Shown one piece after another: positions 17,895 through 27,063 of a DNA stretch of 64,000 nucleotides. Both the position numbers and the translations under genes were made by a program. Location of the stretch: positions 1 through 64,000 of the forward strand of contig NZ_JAIVFV010000018.1 of NCBI RefSeq assembly GCF_020829445.1, written 5' to 3'. Source of the DNA: Nostoc sp. CHAB 5836. GTDB taxonomy: Bacteria; Cyanobacteriota; Cyanobacteriia; Cyanobacteriales; Nostocaceae. The notes under the pieces were generated by a model. That model made no database searches and was not told where the DNA came from. It was given only the letters and a program-made list of their open reading frames with translations. Every line of letters begins with the position of its first letter. The first letter of the stretch is position 1.

Positions 17895-18272
17895 TCAAGA
17901 GAAAAAATGCTGCTTCACCACATCGAGGCGTGAACAGTTCCAATAATCGACGTGGGAAACAATCAAACCATCAGAATTAAGACCTAATTCACTCCGACCA
18001 GGAATAGAGATCCGTGGCTTCCAGGGAAGAGGAGTATTCCAACTGAGTGTCCACTCAGTTTTTATTGTGTCTCCTAAACATTGAATATTATGTAAGTCCA
18101 TCTTGGGATTTAAAAACCAAGTTTGGATAAAATTAATCATTTCTTTGTAACGTTTAACCCCGCGAAATTTATTCAACGGGTCTTGAAAATAAACTTCTGG
18201 AGCATAAATGCTGTAAGTTTGGTTGACTGGGAATCTTTGATAGTCTTCTTTGAGGATTTCAATGATGTTCAT
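17895..18272 (-). CDS. DUF2358 (SnoaL/NTF2-like) protein
   Basis: This small protein of about 125 residues contains IIEILKEDYQRFP, then YAPEVYFQDPLNKFRGVKRY and a strand-rich C-terminus WTLSWNTPLPWKP. It matches the plant and cyanobacterial DUF2358 family, which has an NTF2-like fold and no settled function. The ATG at 18270-18272 (MNIIEILK) is chosen. An ATG eight codons upstream lies inside the GTATGTCAA end of an IS605-like remnant and is probably not native. Confidence 0.78.
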   Translation of the reverse strand: MNIIEILKEDYQRFPVNQTYSIYAPEVYFQDPLNKFRGVKRYKEMINFIQTWFLNPKMDLHNIQCLGDTIKTEWTLSWNTPLPWKPRISIPGRSELGLNSDGLIVSHVDYWNCSRLDVVKQHFFS

Positions 18273-18296
18273 GATAAATAAATATATTTTTGACAT

Positions 18297-18416
18297 ACTC
18301 CCCCAAATGGACTCCGTAAATTTGGGGGATTCTAGGCTTCAGGGCTATTTCATTCTCATCTAGCCCGCCTCAGAATGAATTCACCAGTCTAATAGCGAAA
18401 GTCGTCTCAAGACGAC
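18297..18416 (-). ncRNA. Orphan IS200/IS605-like right end with omegaRNA-like folds (candidate)
   Basis: Three structures are visible. A terminal hairpin is formed by CCCCCAAAT at 18300-18308 and ATTTGGGGG at 18320-18328. An H-type pseudoknot is formed by GGGCTA 18342-18347 with TAGCCC 18361-18366, interleaved with TTCATTCT 18349-18356 and AGAATGAA 18372-18379. A perfect hairpin lies at 18401-18416 (GTCGTCT-CA-AGACGAC). On the minus strand this ends in GGGGGAGTATGTCAA, the usual style of cyanobacterial IS605-group right ends, where the TnpB guide RNA is encoded. No tnpA or tnpB frame is present. The RNA identity is inferred; the folds are seen. Confidence 0.5.
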
Positions 18417-18591
18417 TGAGAAAAGGTTATAGTCCCTTTAAAGCAGCAATCAAATACATCCGTCGTCGGGTTCATGATGCAGGTGTAAATCTGGGCGAGA
18501 ACTTTATTATTAAACAGAGAATATTGACCCTAGTTGCGGACGATATTTTCAGCTTTAGGCTAGAATTGATGGTTAGTTTTTCACTTCTCCT

Positions 18592-18834
18592 ATGCGTCAA
18601 AACCATAATAGCAATTCCCGAAGATTGCCCAAAATTAGAACCAAAATTTTCTACATTTTCGCCGTCATCAGTGTTTTAGTACCAACCTTTCCTTGGCTGT
18701 ACGAAATTAAAACCAAGGCTGGGATCGACATATCACCTAGACACCACGCTGGAAGCTTTTTTGAAAAACATACCTACGGACTTTTCAAGTGTGAGTGGCT
18801 TTATCCTTACCGTTGCGATCGCCCCGAAGGTTAA
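18592..18834 (+). CDS. Hypothetical 80-residue membrane protein
   Basis: A basic N-terminus (MRQNHNSNSRRLPKIRTK) is followed by one hydrophobic segment (IFYIFAVISVLVPTFPWLY) and a short tail with two Cys (FKCEWLYPYRCDRPEG). A single-pass or signal-anchored protein is plausible. I do not recognise the family. It lies alone between the IS605-like remnant and a convergent kinase gene. Confidence 0.5.
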   Translation: MRQNHNSNSRRLPKIRTKIFYIFAVISVLVPTFPWLYEIKTKAGIDISPRHHAGSFFEKHTYGLFKCEWLYPYRCDRPEG

Positions 18835-18935
18835 GTAGATGGTTTCTTGCAGTCTTTCTGCTATTTTGCCAATACTTTCTTTCTGCGCTTTGGGATAAAA
18901 ACAAAAGACATCTGGTGAAAAAGAATCTCAAACCC

Positions 18936-20711
18936 TTATCCTAATGATGGGGATAGTCGATCCATTAAGAATGCCTTCGGTAAGGTGACTGTAACTTTAG
19001 TTCCTTGCCCTACTTCACTAGACAACGTGATATTACCACCATGTAACTCGACACAAGCTTTAGCGATCGCTAGCCCTAAGCCTGTACCGGGAATTGTGTC
19101 AACGTTACTTCCACGACTGAAGGATTGAAACAAATTTTCTTGATCTGCCATTGGGATACCAATTCCCTGATCTTTGATGTAAAAGATTACTTGTGATTCT
19201 TTGCCGATGAGGTGGAATTCTACAGTACCTCCATCTGGAGAGTACTTTATTGCATTGGATATTAAATTAATAAAAATTTGTTGCAAAAGTCCGCGATCGC
19301 CCCAAAATCCCTGGTTATTTCCAGTAACTTGAAAAATAAATTCGTGGCGATCGCCTGCTGTTTCTCGCTCTTGTTCTATCAGGTCAGAAAAAAATTGCAG
19401 CAAATCGAGCGGAATTGGCTTAAATTCGGGTTTTTCGAGTTCAAATTGGTTAACCAGAAGCATATTATCTACGAGTTTGGACATATACCTTGCTTTCTGT
19501 TCAATAATTCCCAAAAACCTCTGTTGTTTCGACTCATCCAGTTGCTGACTATGTTTTCTCAAAGTTGATGCAGCAGCAAGAATTGAAGTTAGCGGCGTTC
19601 GATACTCATGGGAAACCGTTGCAATGATTTGAGATTTAAATGCATTGAGTTGCTTTTCTTTGGTAAGGGCTGCTTGAGTTTGGGCTAGCAATTCAGCTTG
19701 TTGGATAGCGATCGCTAGTTGCACCGAAACTTCATTGAGCATCTCTGCATCATCAGTTTGCCACTCTCGTTCCCCGGAATTATGGTGAGCAATTAACAAA
19801 CCCCAAAGCTTCGGGGTTGGGTTTCCATTGTTACTCACATTAATGGGAACCACTATATTTGCCTTAGTATTAAATTGCTCTTTTAGGCTCACACAATTAC
19901 ACAAGCCAAGCTCATAAATATAAGAGATTGGCGATGGTGGGGCCCCCTCTGGGGATAAAGGGTAATGGGGATTGGGCACAAGAGACAGAGGGACAGGGGG
20001 AAGGGTAGAAAGGAGAGGAATTTTCCCCCAGCTAATAGCTCGCTCCCCTGCTTCTTCCCTAGTCCCCAGTCTCCAATCCCCATTACCAACGTGATCGCAC
20101 AATGCCACAGTGCGGTATGACTCAACTGAGGAGGCAACTATTTCACCGTCTGTATCTGTCGCGAACTGATACACCATCACGCGATCGCACTTCAGAAGTT
20201 GTTGTACCTCGGCTACAGCTGTATTCAAAATTTGCTCTAAATCAAGAGACTGGCGAATTCGTAAAGCAGTCGTAGCAATTAGGCGCTGTCTCTCCTGAGT
20301 TTTCTGGAGTTGGGCTTGCAGGCACGATTGCTTAATGGCATTACGGACTGCTAGTTGCAGCACATCCTGTGTCAGATGTTGCTTAACTAAATAATCCAAA
20401 GCACCCCGTTTCATTACTTGCACAGCAACCTCTTCATCGCCACGCCCTGTCAACATAATCACAGGGACAGAGCTCTTAAATATCTCCCGTTGCATCTGAT
20501 CGAAGAGTTCTAACCCGCTCATATCAGGTAGGCAAAAATCCAGCAGAATGACGTCACAGCGTACTTTTTGGCACAAAGCAAGTCCTTCTTCTGCACAGTC
20601 TGCCTCCAAAATCTGGTAGGACTGGTGCGGGTCTTTCAAAAGATATCGACGATAGATTTTCCGATCTGCGGCACAATCATCGATTATGAGTAGCGTCCAT
20701 GTGTCCAGCAT
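18936..20711 (-). CDS. Response-regulator / GAF / histidine kinase hybrid
   Basis: Domains run in this order. Residues 1-130 are a receiver with the Asp in VILLDFCLPDMSG and Lys in YLVKQH. Residues about 150-340 are a GAF domain (QSLDLEQILNTAVAEVQQLL, DRVMVYQF). Residues about 360-425 are HisKA with phosphoacceptor VSHEYRTPLTS. The C-terminal part is HATPase with LISNAIKYSPDGG, DQGIGIP and GTGLGLAIAK. It is a soluble signalling kinase without membrane segments. The GAF domain is split by about 57 residues (205-262) that are the in-frame translation of intergenic-style C-rich repeat DNA (about 19925-20095). An Rcp1-like regulator and a phytochrome kinase lie upstream on the same strand. Confidence 0.92.
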   Translation of the reverse strand: MLDTWTLLIIDDCAADRKIYRRYLLKDPHQSYQILEADCAEEGLALCQKVRCDVILLDFCLPDMSGLELFDQMQREIFKSSVPVIMLTGRGDEEVAVQVMKRGALDYLVKQHLTQDVLQLAVRNAIKQSCLQAQLQKTQERQRLIATTALRIRQSLDLEQILNTAVAEVQQLLKCDRVMVYQFATDTDGEIVASSVESYRTVALCDHVGNGDWRLGTREEAGERAISWGKIPLLSTLPPVPLSLVPNPHYPLSPEGAPPSPISYIYELGLCNCVSLKEQFNTKANIVVPINVSNNGNPTPKLWGLLIAHHNSGEREWQTDDAEMLNEVSVQLAIAIQQAELLAQTQAALTKEKQLNAFKSQIIATVSHEYRTPLTSILAAASTLRKHSQQLDESKQQRFLGIIEQKARYMSKLVDNMLLVNQFELEKPEFKPIPLDLLQFFSDLIEQERETAGDRHEFIFQVTGNNQGFWGDRGLLQQIFINLISNAIKYSPDGGTVEFHLIGKESQVIFYIKDQGIGIPMADQENLFQSFSRGSNVDTIPGTGLGLAIAKACVELHGGNITLSSEVGQGTKVTVTLPKAFLMDRLSPSLG

Positions 20712-20888
20712 AAGGTTATGAGGATCAGGGAGCCATATAGATCCCTTTTATCCAGATAGTATTTTCTTGCATAATTCTAAAAATAATATAAAATAAGTAT
20801 AAATAAAATCTAAATTATTTAGTAATTCTAAAGCAATACAAGCAGTTGAACATCGGTAGGAAAAACCGGAAGATGGGAAAAACACATC

Positions 20889-21210
20889 TAAGTACGTTGG
20901 TGCGAAAAAATCCAAGTATGTTACCAAACGTAAATAAGCTTAAAACCCTCACTAATGACCAATACAACTCTACCAGAGGCTGCACTTCGACTTCGCTCAG
21001 TGACCACGCCAACGACTTCTCTGCGAGACGCACTCGCGAACGCGCTTGGTGAGCGTAGTCGAACGCGAGTGCGTCCCGCTCTTAAGGGCAGTACAAGTGA
21101 CCAATGACAAAGGACAAATGACAAATGACAAATGACCAATGACCAATGACCAATGACCAATGACCAATGACAGCCTTAGCCAGTTAGCTTTAATTGCGCC
21201 GACCTACTTA
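20889..21210. repeat. TAAGTA-terminus element, copy 3, with a second repeat inserted
   Basis: The left end TAAGTACGTTGGTGCG and right end GCGCCGACCTACTTA belong to the 131-bp family, but the copy is 322 bp. The extra middle (about 20955-21095) is the CTTCGACTTCGCTCAGT ... CCGCTCTTAAGGGCAGTA repeat also seen near 12060-12195. The rest of the 20712-21322 spacer shows nothing recognisable. Confidence 0.8.
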
Positions 21211-21322
21211 CCAGAGACAAGCAGACACAGTGGTTCAAAGAAGAAAATGTTGCTGTGCCCTCAGAGCCGTCTGTTTTGTTATTCTATTAACCCTACCGCC
21301 TCATCAACAGAAAATAAACAAA

Positions 21323-21796
21323 TTAATCCAAGACGGGCGGCGTATTAGCTTCAAGCCAGTAATCCACGAATGCCTGAATCGTCTTTTTTAGTTCTTGAGC
21401 ATCCATCGGCTTTACCAGATATCCATTTGCGCCCTTTTGGTAGCACAATTCAATATCCTTGGGGTTAGATGATGTGGTAAAAACAACGATGGGGATTCCC
21501 TTGAAACTCTTGTCTTGCTTGAGCCGATCTAAAATGTCACGACCATCAATACCTGGCAAATTGAGATCGAGCAAAATCACAGAGGGTCGTAATGCTACTT
21601 TAGAGTTGAGTAGGTTTTCGCCCCTAGCGTAGGCATCGTTCCCCAGTTGATAGAGGAACTCTAAAACCTCATCTCCATTAGTACAACGATGTATGGGGTT
21701 CTGGACAGCCATACGCCGCATCAAACGTTGCAGCATCCGGAAATCTTCATTGCTGTCTTCAACAACCAGCAGCGGTTCATGAAGTTTTTTTGTCAT
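21323..21796 (-). CDS. Rcp1-like single-domain response regulator
   Basis: This 157-residue lone receiver has the acidic pair in VVEDSNEDF, the phospho-acceptor Asp in VILLDLNLPGIDG, the Thr-Thr switch in VVFTTSSNP and the Lys in YLVKPMD. The insertion between helix 2 and strand 3 (LGNDAYARGENLLNSKVALR) is the feature of Rcp1-type regulators that pair with cyanobacterial phytochromes. It is encoded 52 bases downstream of the phytochrome kinase, the standard cph1-rcp1 order, so it is the probable phosphate recipient. It has no output domain. Confidence 0.92.
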   Translation of the reverse strand: MTKKLHEPLLVVEDSNEDFRMLQRLMRRMAVQNPIHRCTNGDEVLEFLYQLGNDAYARGENLLNSKVALRPSVILLDLNLPGIDGRDILDRLKQDKSFKGIPIVVFTTSSNPKDIELCYQKGANGYLVKPMDAQELKKTIQAFVDYWLEANTPPVLD

Positions 21797-21848
21797 TCGT
21801 GGTCTTAAAAGAACTTAACAAAAATATATATTTAGCCATTATCTTAAA

Positions 21849-24248
21849 CTATTCCAGCGTAAAATAGAACATTGAGCCAACGCCTACAGTAGATTCAACC
21901 CAAATTTGACCATTATGAAGCTCAACAATCTTCCTAACAATAGCTAGTCCTGCACCTGCTCCTCCACCGTACTTTTCCTGAGAGTGCAGCCGCTTAAATA
22001 ATCTAAAGATAGTTTCTAGGTGATGCAGTGGAATTCCAATACCGTTATCTCGGACATAAAAGATTGGGGATTCGAGATTGGGGATTGGGAATTGGGCATG
22101 GGGAGAAGCAGAGGGGCAGGGGGCAGGAGGCAAGGGGGAGAATGAAAAATTACCTCTTTTTGCTCTGCTTCCTGCTCCCCCTGCTCCCCCATCCCCCTCA
22201 TCCCCCTCATCCCCCTCATCTCCCCCTGCTCCTTGATCTAAGTAGCCAATTTCAACCCATTGCTCTACTTTATCGTTGTATTTGAACGCATTACCAAGCA
22301 GATTACTAAAGACTTCATTAACCAGCACTCGGTCACACAGAACTGTTGGTAAAGGCCGGGGAATGCGAATATCCACAAGCTGAAAGTCTTGGCGACTAGC
22401 ACGAAAGACTTCAATTACTTCGGTGAGTAACTGGTTGAGGTCAGTTGCTTGCAACCGCAGTTGTGCTTGTCCTAACTGCGAGAGTCGCAGTAGAGCATTA
22501 ATCAGAGTTTCCATACGTACAGACAAGGACACTACTGTTTGCAAGCACTCAATTCCCTCATCATCTAATACTCGACCATAGTCTTCTAGCAACACTGTTG
22601 AGAAATTATAAATACCCCGCAAAGGTTCCTTGAGGTCATGGGAAGCAGCGTAGGCAAAGGATGCTAGTTCTTGGTTGCTGCGTTCTAACTCCAGGTTGAT
22701 TTTAGCCAATTCATCCGCTTTCGAGAGTACAATACCAACGATCGCATTATTCAGAGCGATCGCACTGTCAAGTTCACAAGCTTTCCAAGGTAGAGAAGTT
22801 AATCTAACCGTTTGTTGCCATTGTTCAAAGGATTTTCGTGGAGATAGGGTAAGGCTACCATCTGCTTGGGCTTGAATGGATTCCTTGGGATTACCTGCCC
22901 AGTGTATCGTTTGGAGAACTTCCGGGCGAAACCAAAGGATGTAATAGCGCCGGACTTTAGAAATCCGCAGTAACAGCAAGCCACTAGCAGTATCTTTAAA
23001 TATGAGCGCCTTTGGGTAAAGTTTGGGTAGAGAATCAGTGGAAAACAGATTGTCACTAACTTGGGTATCCGCCCATTCAATTAACGCCCGAACTTCATTA
23101 AGATTCGGTGTTGTCCCCACAAGAGTAATTTCATTATCTAAACAAACTGCCGCTCCTGAAGCACTAACAAGATCGAGCAAGCGGATTTCAGGTTTGATTA
23201 AGGCATCGATAAAATTGTCTGCTTGGGAAATGGACTCAAGAAACTCAGACTGTAGCGATTTGAGTTTTACCTTATAATCCCATTCCGAGTAACTAATTTT
23301 GTGCGCTAATTCTGAAGAGACAATCTGTCCCAAAAATTCGCATATCTTGCGGACTTCGTAAGAAATATGCTTTGGTATCTGATGGTGGCAAGATATTAAT
23401 CCCCAAAGCTTCTGCCCTTGAACGATTGAAATCACCAAAAGAGCCTTCACTCCCATATTTTGATGATATTCAGTACAACACGAATCAAAACTCCGTAGCA
23501 GACAGTAGCTTAAGTCAAGATGCTGATGTGTTGTCAGATTTTCCCTTGGAACTAGTTTAATCGGTTCGGCAGTCAAATCGGGGATGAATCGGAGAAAGCA
23601 GCGCGTGTATAATTCCCTAGCCTGTGCTGGAATATCTGTGGCGGGATAGTGGAGTCCTAAATAAGGTGATAAATCTTCCCGTTTAACTTCCGCAACAACA
23701 GAACCCGCTCCTGACTGGTCAAATTGATAGACCATCACCCGATCAAAACCGATGATTTTTTGGACTTCTTCAGCTACCAAATGCAGAAATTCTATCAGAT
23801 TAGATGTGCTTTGCATTTTAGCGATCGCTTCACCCGCCAAAGAATGAAAGCTTAAGAAACTCACCTGAGATTCCGAATTGGTCGGTTCTAGCTCCAGAAT
23901 CACAGCCTCTTCTGTCCGATGAGCAATAGCGTCAAAGTAACATTCACAATGTAAAGTATTTATTGATACTTTGAAAGTATTAGCACTGCCAATTTTTTTC
24001 ACCAAGCACTGCTTGACAGTTTCCACTTGCCGAGCGTCAAGCAAATAGCTCAAGGGTTGACCGAGCAAATCTTCTGGCTCTTTGCCCAAATATGCTTGGG
24101 TATTGTTGCTAACTTGCACTATCTCTAGCTGAGTACTAAGTGCCAGTAGAACGCCATGAGGTTGAATAGAGCCAGGTAGATGAATTGGTTTGCGATCGTG
24201 GTTAGTCAGGGCTGTTGCTTGGGCTGTAGTATATTCAGACTGGCTCAT
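21849..24248 (-). CDS. Phytochrome histidine kinase (PAS-GAF-PHY-HisKA-HATPase)
   Basis: This is a canonical knotted phytochrome. The PAS region (residues about 15-115) starts NHDRKPIHLPGSIQPHG. The GAF region (140-310) contains YPATDIPAQARELYTR and LRSFDSCCTEYHQNMGV. PHY follows, then HisKA with ASHDLKEPLRG, and HATPase with LLGNAFKYND, DNGIGIP and GAGLAIV. The Cys used by bacteriophytochromes near the N-terminus is replaced (TNHDR), while the GAF Cys used for phycocyanobilin is present near residue 254, so PCB attachment is expected. The residue after that Cys, normally His, is Cys here. About 58 residues at 671-729 in the ATPase domain are translated repeat DNA. It is coupled to an Rcp1-like regulator. 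Confidence 0.94.
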   Translation of the reverse strand: MSQSEYTTAQATALTNHDRKPIHLPGSIQPHGVLLALSTQLEIVQVSNNTQAYLGKEPEDLLGQPLSYLLDARQVETVKQCLVKKIGSANTFKVSINTLHCECYFDAIAHRTEEAVILELEPTNSESQVSFLSFHSLAGEAIAKMQSTSNLIEFLHLVAEEVQKIIGFDRVMVYQFDQSGAGSVVAEVKREDLSPYLGLHYPATDIPAQARELYTRCFLRFIPDLTAEPIKLVPRENLTTHQHLDLSYCLLRSFDSCCTEYHQNMGVKALLVISIVQGQKLWGLISCHHQIPKHISYEVRKICEFLGQIVSSELAHKISYSEWDYKVKLKSLQSEFLESISQADNFIDALIKPEIRLLDLVSASGAAVCLDNEITLVGTTPNLNEVRALIEWADTQVSDNLFSTDSLPKLYPKALIFKDTASGLLLLRISKVRRYYILWFRPEVLQTIHWAGNPKESIQAQADGSLTLSPRKSFEQWQQTVRLTSLPWKACELDSAIALNNAIVGIVLSKADELAKINLELERSNQELASFAYAASHDLKEPLRGIYNFSTVLLEDYGRVLDDEGIECLQTVVSLSVRMETLINALLRLSQLGQAQLRLQATDLNQLLTEVIEVFRASRQDFQLVDIRIPRPLPTVLCDRVLVNEVFSNLLGNAFKYNDKVEQWVEIGYLDQGAGGDEGDEGDEGDGGAGGAGSRAKRGNFSFSPLPPAPCPSASPHAQFPIPNLESPIFYVRDNGIGIPLHHLETIFRLFKRLHSQEKYGGGAGAGLAIVRKIVELHNGQIWVESTVGVGSMFYFTLE

Positions 24249-25015
24249 AACTGAACTGATGTAAAGCTGACTTTTACAATAACGTAATTAAATGTCATAT
24301 TTCTTTAAAGTATATGCCGAGAAATATGAATGCGATCGCATATCATCTGTGCTTGTGATGGTTTTTACACAAACTGAGGTATAAAGAGGATGAGGGGGCT
24401 AGGTTATGTTTTCAAACCTTTCTTTAAGCACCTCAGTCTTTAGAGATCCCCCCAACCCCCCGATAAATTGGGGGGCTTTTAGAGTTTCTTTTTCCCCCCA
24501 ATTTATCGGGGAGCCAGCGCCTTGACTGGGGGTTTCCCCCATGAGCGACTGGCGTGGGTTAGGGGGGATCTTCGAGTTTGAAAACACGCCCTTCTCTCTT
24601 CTCTCTGCGTTCTCTGCGCCTCTGTGGTTCGTAAAAAAAAGAGTTTCAGCCTTAAGTTTTTCTAAACGGTAGGACTTACGCAACTGGCATATTATTTTGA
24701 GTTCGTAGTGAACGCGAGTGCGTCTCGTTGGCGTGGTCACTGAGTTTACGGTGAGCGCAGTCGAACTGGGCAGTCGAAGGGAGTCGAAGTATTTGTCATT
24801 TGTCCTTACTCATTTATAAGGGTTTAAGGTGTATTTACGTTTCGTAATATAGTTTGATTTATTGTTACCGACTTACTTACACTTCGGTTAGTGATATTTT
24901 GCCCCGGAAGATCCCCCCAACCCCCCTTTTTAAAGGAGGCTTAATTCAAATCAAATAAAAATCATTACGTGCAGCAATGCAACACCAATATCCAACATCC
25001 AAAATCCGAAGCTAA
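24249..25015. repeat. Repeat-rich spacer upstream of the phytochrome gene
   Basis: No gene is seen. It holds a perfect 16-bp inverted repeat (CCGATAAATTGGGGGG 24460-24475 with CCCCCCAATTTATCGG 24494-24509), a partial CAATAC-family piece (about 24590-24655), the GCGAGTGCGTCTCG repeat (about 24708-24786) and a left-truncated type B TAAGTA element (about 24790-24879). The phytochrome promoter should lie in the first 100 bases. Confidence 0.7.
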
Positions 25016-26731
25016 CTATGGTGTTGGGCAGTTTTTTTTTGCGGGTTTGGCTCCTTTAATATCCAGCAATTGTGCCAATTCAGTTGTATTCAATGACTTG
25101 ACAAGACTCAAACCAAGCGACTTACTAGAAATACTTTGAGCATAAGCGGCATTAAGGTAAGGGGTGTATTGTAATTTTCCGACAACATAAGTTTGGAAGA
25201 AAGGTAAACTTAAAACATTCATGTAACGACGCGCTTGAGAAGCATCGCCAATCATATCAGCAGGTAATGCTACTTGTTGATTTGCAGGGTTTCCATTACC
25301 AATGGTGGAAAAGTGGGTCGCACCTACAAGCATGACGAGATATTTTTGTGAATTGGCAAACCAGGAGAAAGGTAAAATTTGCTCAGATAAAGCTTGTGCA
25401 ACTGTATCATCACTACTGCTGACAATCATCACTGGAGTTTTGATTTGACTTAAGCCAGTTTTGCCAAAAATAGAACTGGTGATGGGATTAACTGCGATCG
25501 CAGCTTTCACTCTTTCATCCCGCAGGTTATAATCCTTCTCAGACTTGCTGATGCTCAATTCTAAAGCGCGACACTGAAGCAGTAAAGACATATTCCAGGT
25601 ATTTTGTAGTGCTGCTGGTTGACAGTCTTGTTTTAGCTGCTCAAAGTTGATTTTAGCACCTGCCAGAGCTAAGGCTGTGTAGCCTCCCAAAGATTGACCC
25701 AATACTCCGACTTGTTGCAGATTTAACCGACCTTTAAACCGTGAATCAGATTGATTATCTTTTTCTAATTGATTCAGTATATATGTCACATCCAAAGGAC
25801 GGTCTTTAAATTCACCTGGTTCTGCTATTTCAATGGCGCGTTTATTCAACAGGGAACGCAATTGTTTAGCATCACTACCAGGATGATTGGGAACAGCGAC
25901 GGCAAATCCGTAGGAAGCTAGATGAGTGGCTAAATATTGAAAGTTGCTGCTGTCTAAACCCAAGCCGTGAGAAATTACAATTACGGGTGCAGGACTCTGG
26001 ACATTGGGAATATAAACATCAGTTAATAAAAGCCGATTGCGCGTTGAGTCAAAAAACTTGAGGGTGTATTTTTGTGACTTCAACTTTCCCGGAACCTGCA
26101 AATCCGGCAATTGTGAGTAATTTGGTTGTGAAATGGTAGCAGCTTCTATTTTAGACTTTTGGGAAACTGCTGCGATCGCTAGATGGGTTTGATTAACAAG
26201 TTTCTCCAATTCCGTAGCTATTTCCAAAGTCTTGGCGACATCAAGACGAATGCTGCTAGCAGGATATTTACGCAACACATTCAAAAGTGTCAAGCCTCCC
26301 AATTCAGCAGAGGCTGAAACTAGCGCTGAACGCAAAGCACCAAATCCTGGTTCTGGCTGAGAAGATTTGTTTATAATCACTTGCGCCAACCGATGCAGCA
26401 AAAATTCTCCTTGCGGTGTGTAGAGAAGTTGCGAAACTACTACCGGACTAACTTTCACACGATTAAGTAAAATCCGCCGCAATTCTTGAAGCTGTTGTAA
26501 AGGCAGATATTGCTGATACGCTGCCAAATCTTTGTTAATTACACCTGTTTTAGCGTAGTTTTCTAAAGTGGTTACTGAAATAGAAAGTTCCAAAGCTGAA
26601 TAAGATGCATAAATCCACTCTGCTGCCAAGACAGAATTACTAATTCCAAATGTTGGTAGCACCATTGAAAGAACCAGCAATAAGGAATTTTTTCTGAGGC
26701 TGCTGGCCCAATTACCAAACAAACTATTCAT
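25016..26731 (-). CDS. Exported alpha/beta hydrolase with DUF1400 N-terminal domain
   Basis: A signal peptide (hydrophobic stretch ending SNSVLAAEW) indicates export. The N-terminal 180 residues are helical and match DUF1400 (VTTLENYAKTG, LQELRRILLNRV, YTPQGEFLLHRLAQVI). The catalytic part has the oxyanion region VISHGLGLDSSNF, nucleophile elbow VGVLGQSLGGYTAL with Ser, an acidic residue in VSSSDDTVA and His in VGATHFST. This resembles platelet-activating-factor acetylhydrolase or dienelactone-type enzymes; the natural substrate is unknown. Its 571 residues are typical for cyanobacterial members. Confidence 0.88.
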   Translation of the reverse strand: MNSLFGNWASSLRKNSLLLVLSMVLPTFGISNSVLAAEWIYASYSALELSISVTTLENYAKTGVINKDLAAYQQYLPLQQLQELRRILLNRVKVSPVVVSQLLYTPQGEFLLHRLAQVIINKSSQPEPGFGALRSALVSASAELGGLTLLNVLRKYPASSIRLDVAKTLEIATELEKLVNQTHLAIAAVSQKSKIEAATISQPNYSQLPDLQVPGKLKSQKYTLKFFDSTRNRLLLTDVYIPNVQSPAPVIVISHGLGLDSSNFQYLATHLASYGFAVAVPNHPGSDAKQLRSLLNKRAIEIAEPGEFKDRPLDVTYILNQLEKDNQSDSRFKGRLNLQQVGVLGQSLGGYTALALAGAKINFEQLKQDCQPAALQNTWNMSLLLQCRALELSISKSEKDYNLRDERVKAAIAVNPITSSIFGKTGLSQIKTPVMIVSSSDDTVAQALSEQILPFSWFANSQKYLVMLVGATHFSTIGNGNPANQQVALPADMIGDASQARRYMNVLSLPFFQTYVVGKLQYTPYLNAAYAQSISSKSLGLSLVKSLNTTELAQLLDIKGAKPAKKNCPTP

Positions 26732-27063
26732 CGCTCAACTGTTTCGGTGGTCTGGTTTTTTCAGGTGTTGGCTTTGGTAGTTATTCGGGCACCCTGCTTG
26801 GTTTTATTAAAGTTTAGGACTTACGCTTAAAATCTTTACTAGTAACCAATACTTCGACTTCGCTCAGTACAAATGACAAATGACAAATGACCAATGACCG
26901 CCTTAGCCAGTTAGCTTTAATTGCGCCGATCTACTTAGTTTGGCTTCACTATTAAATCATAGCAAATAAAAAATACTCCGCCTCAGTATTTATGTTGTAG
27001 CTTTGAATATGGCATGATTTTCCTAGATGAAAAGTCCAGTAAAAATCCTGAAAATTATTCTGA
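26732..27063. repeat. Spacer with a partial TAAGTA-terminus element
   Basis: The stretch about 26850-26937 contains CTTCGACTTCGCTCAGT, TGACAAA/TGACCAA heptamers, GCCTTAGCCAGTTAGCTTTA and the right terminus GCGCCGATCTACTTA. The left end is missing. No gene is seen. Confidence 0.75.

Noticed and set aside
18430-18680. Open frame reading GYSPFKAAIKYIRRRVHDAG on the plus strand
   Set aside because: It has no clear start or recognisable family, and it overlaps the IS605-like zone and the 18592 gene in another frame. It could be a relic but is not supported.
20712-21322. Coding region between the two signalling kinase units
   Set aside because: All open frames fall in the 322-bp interrupted repeat.
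24399-24740. 113-codon minus-strand frame
   Set aside because: It runs through inverted repeats and a CAATAC-family fragment; the composition is that of repeat DNA.
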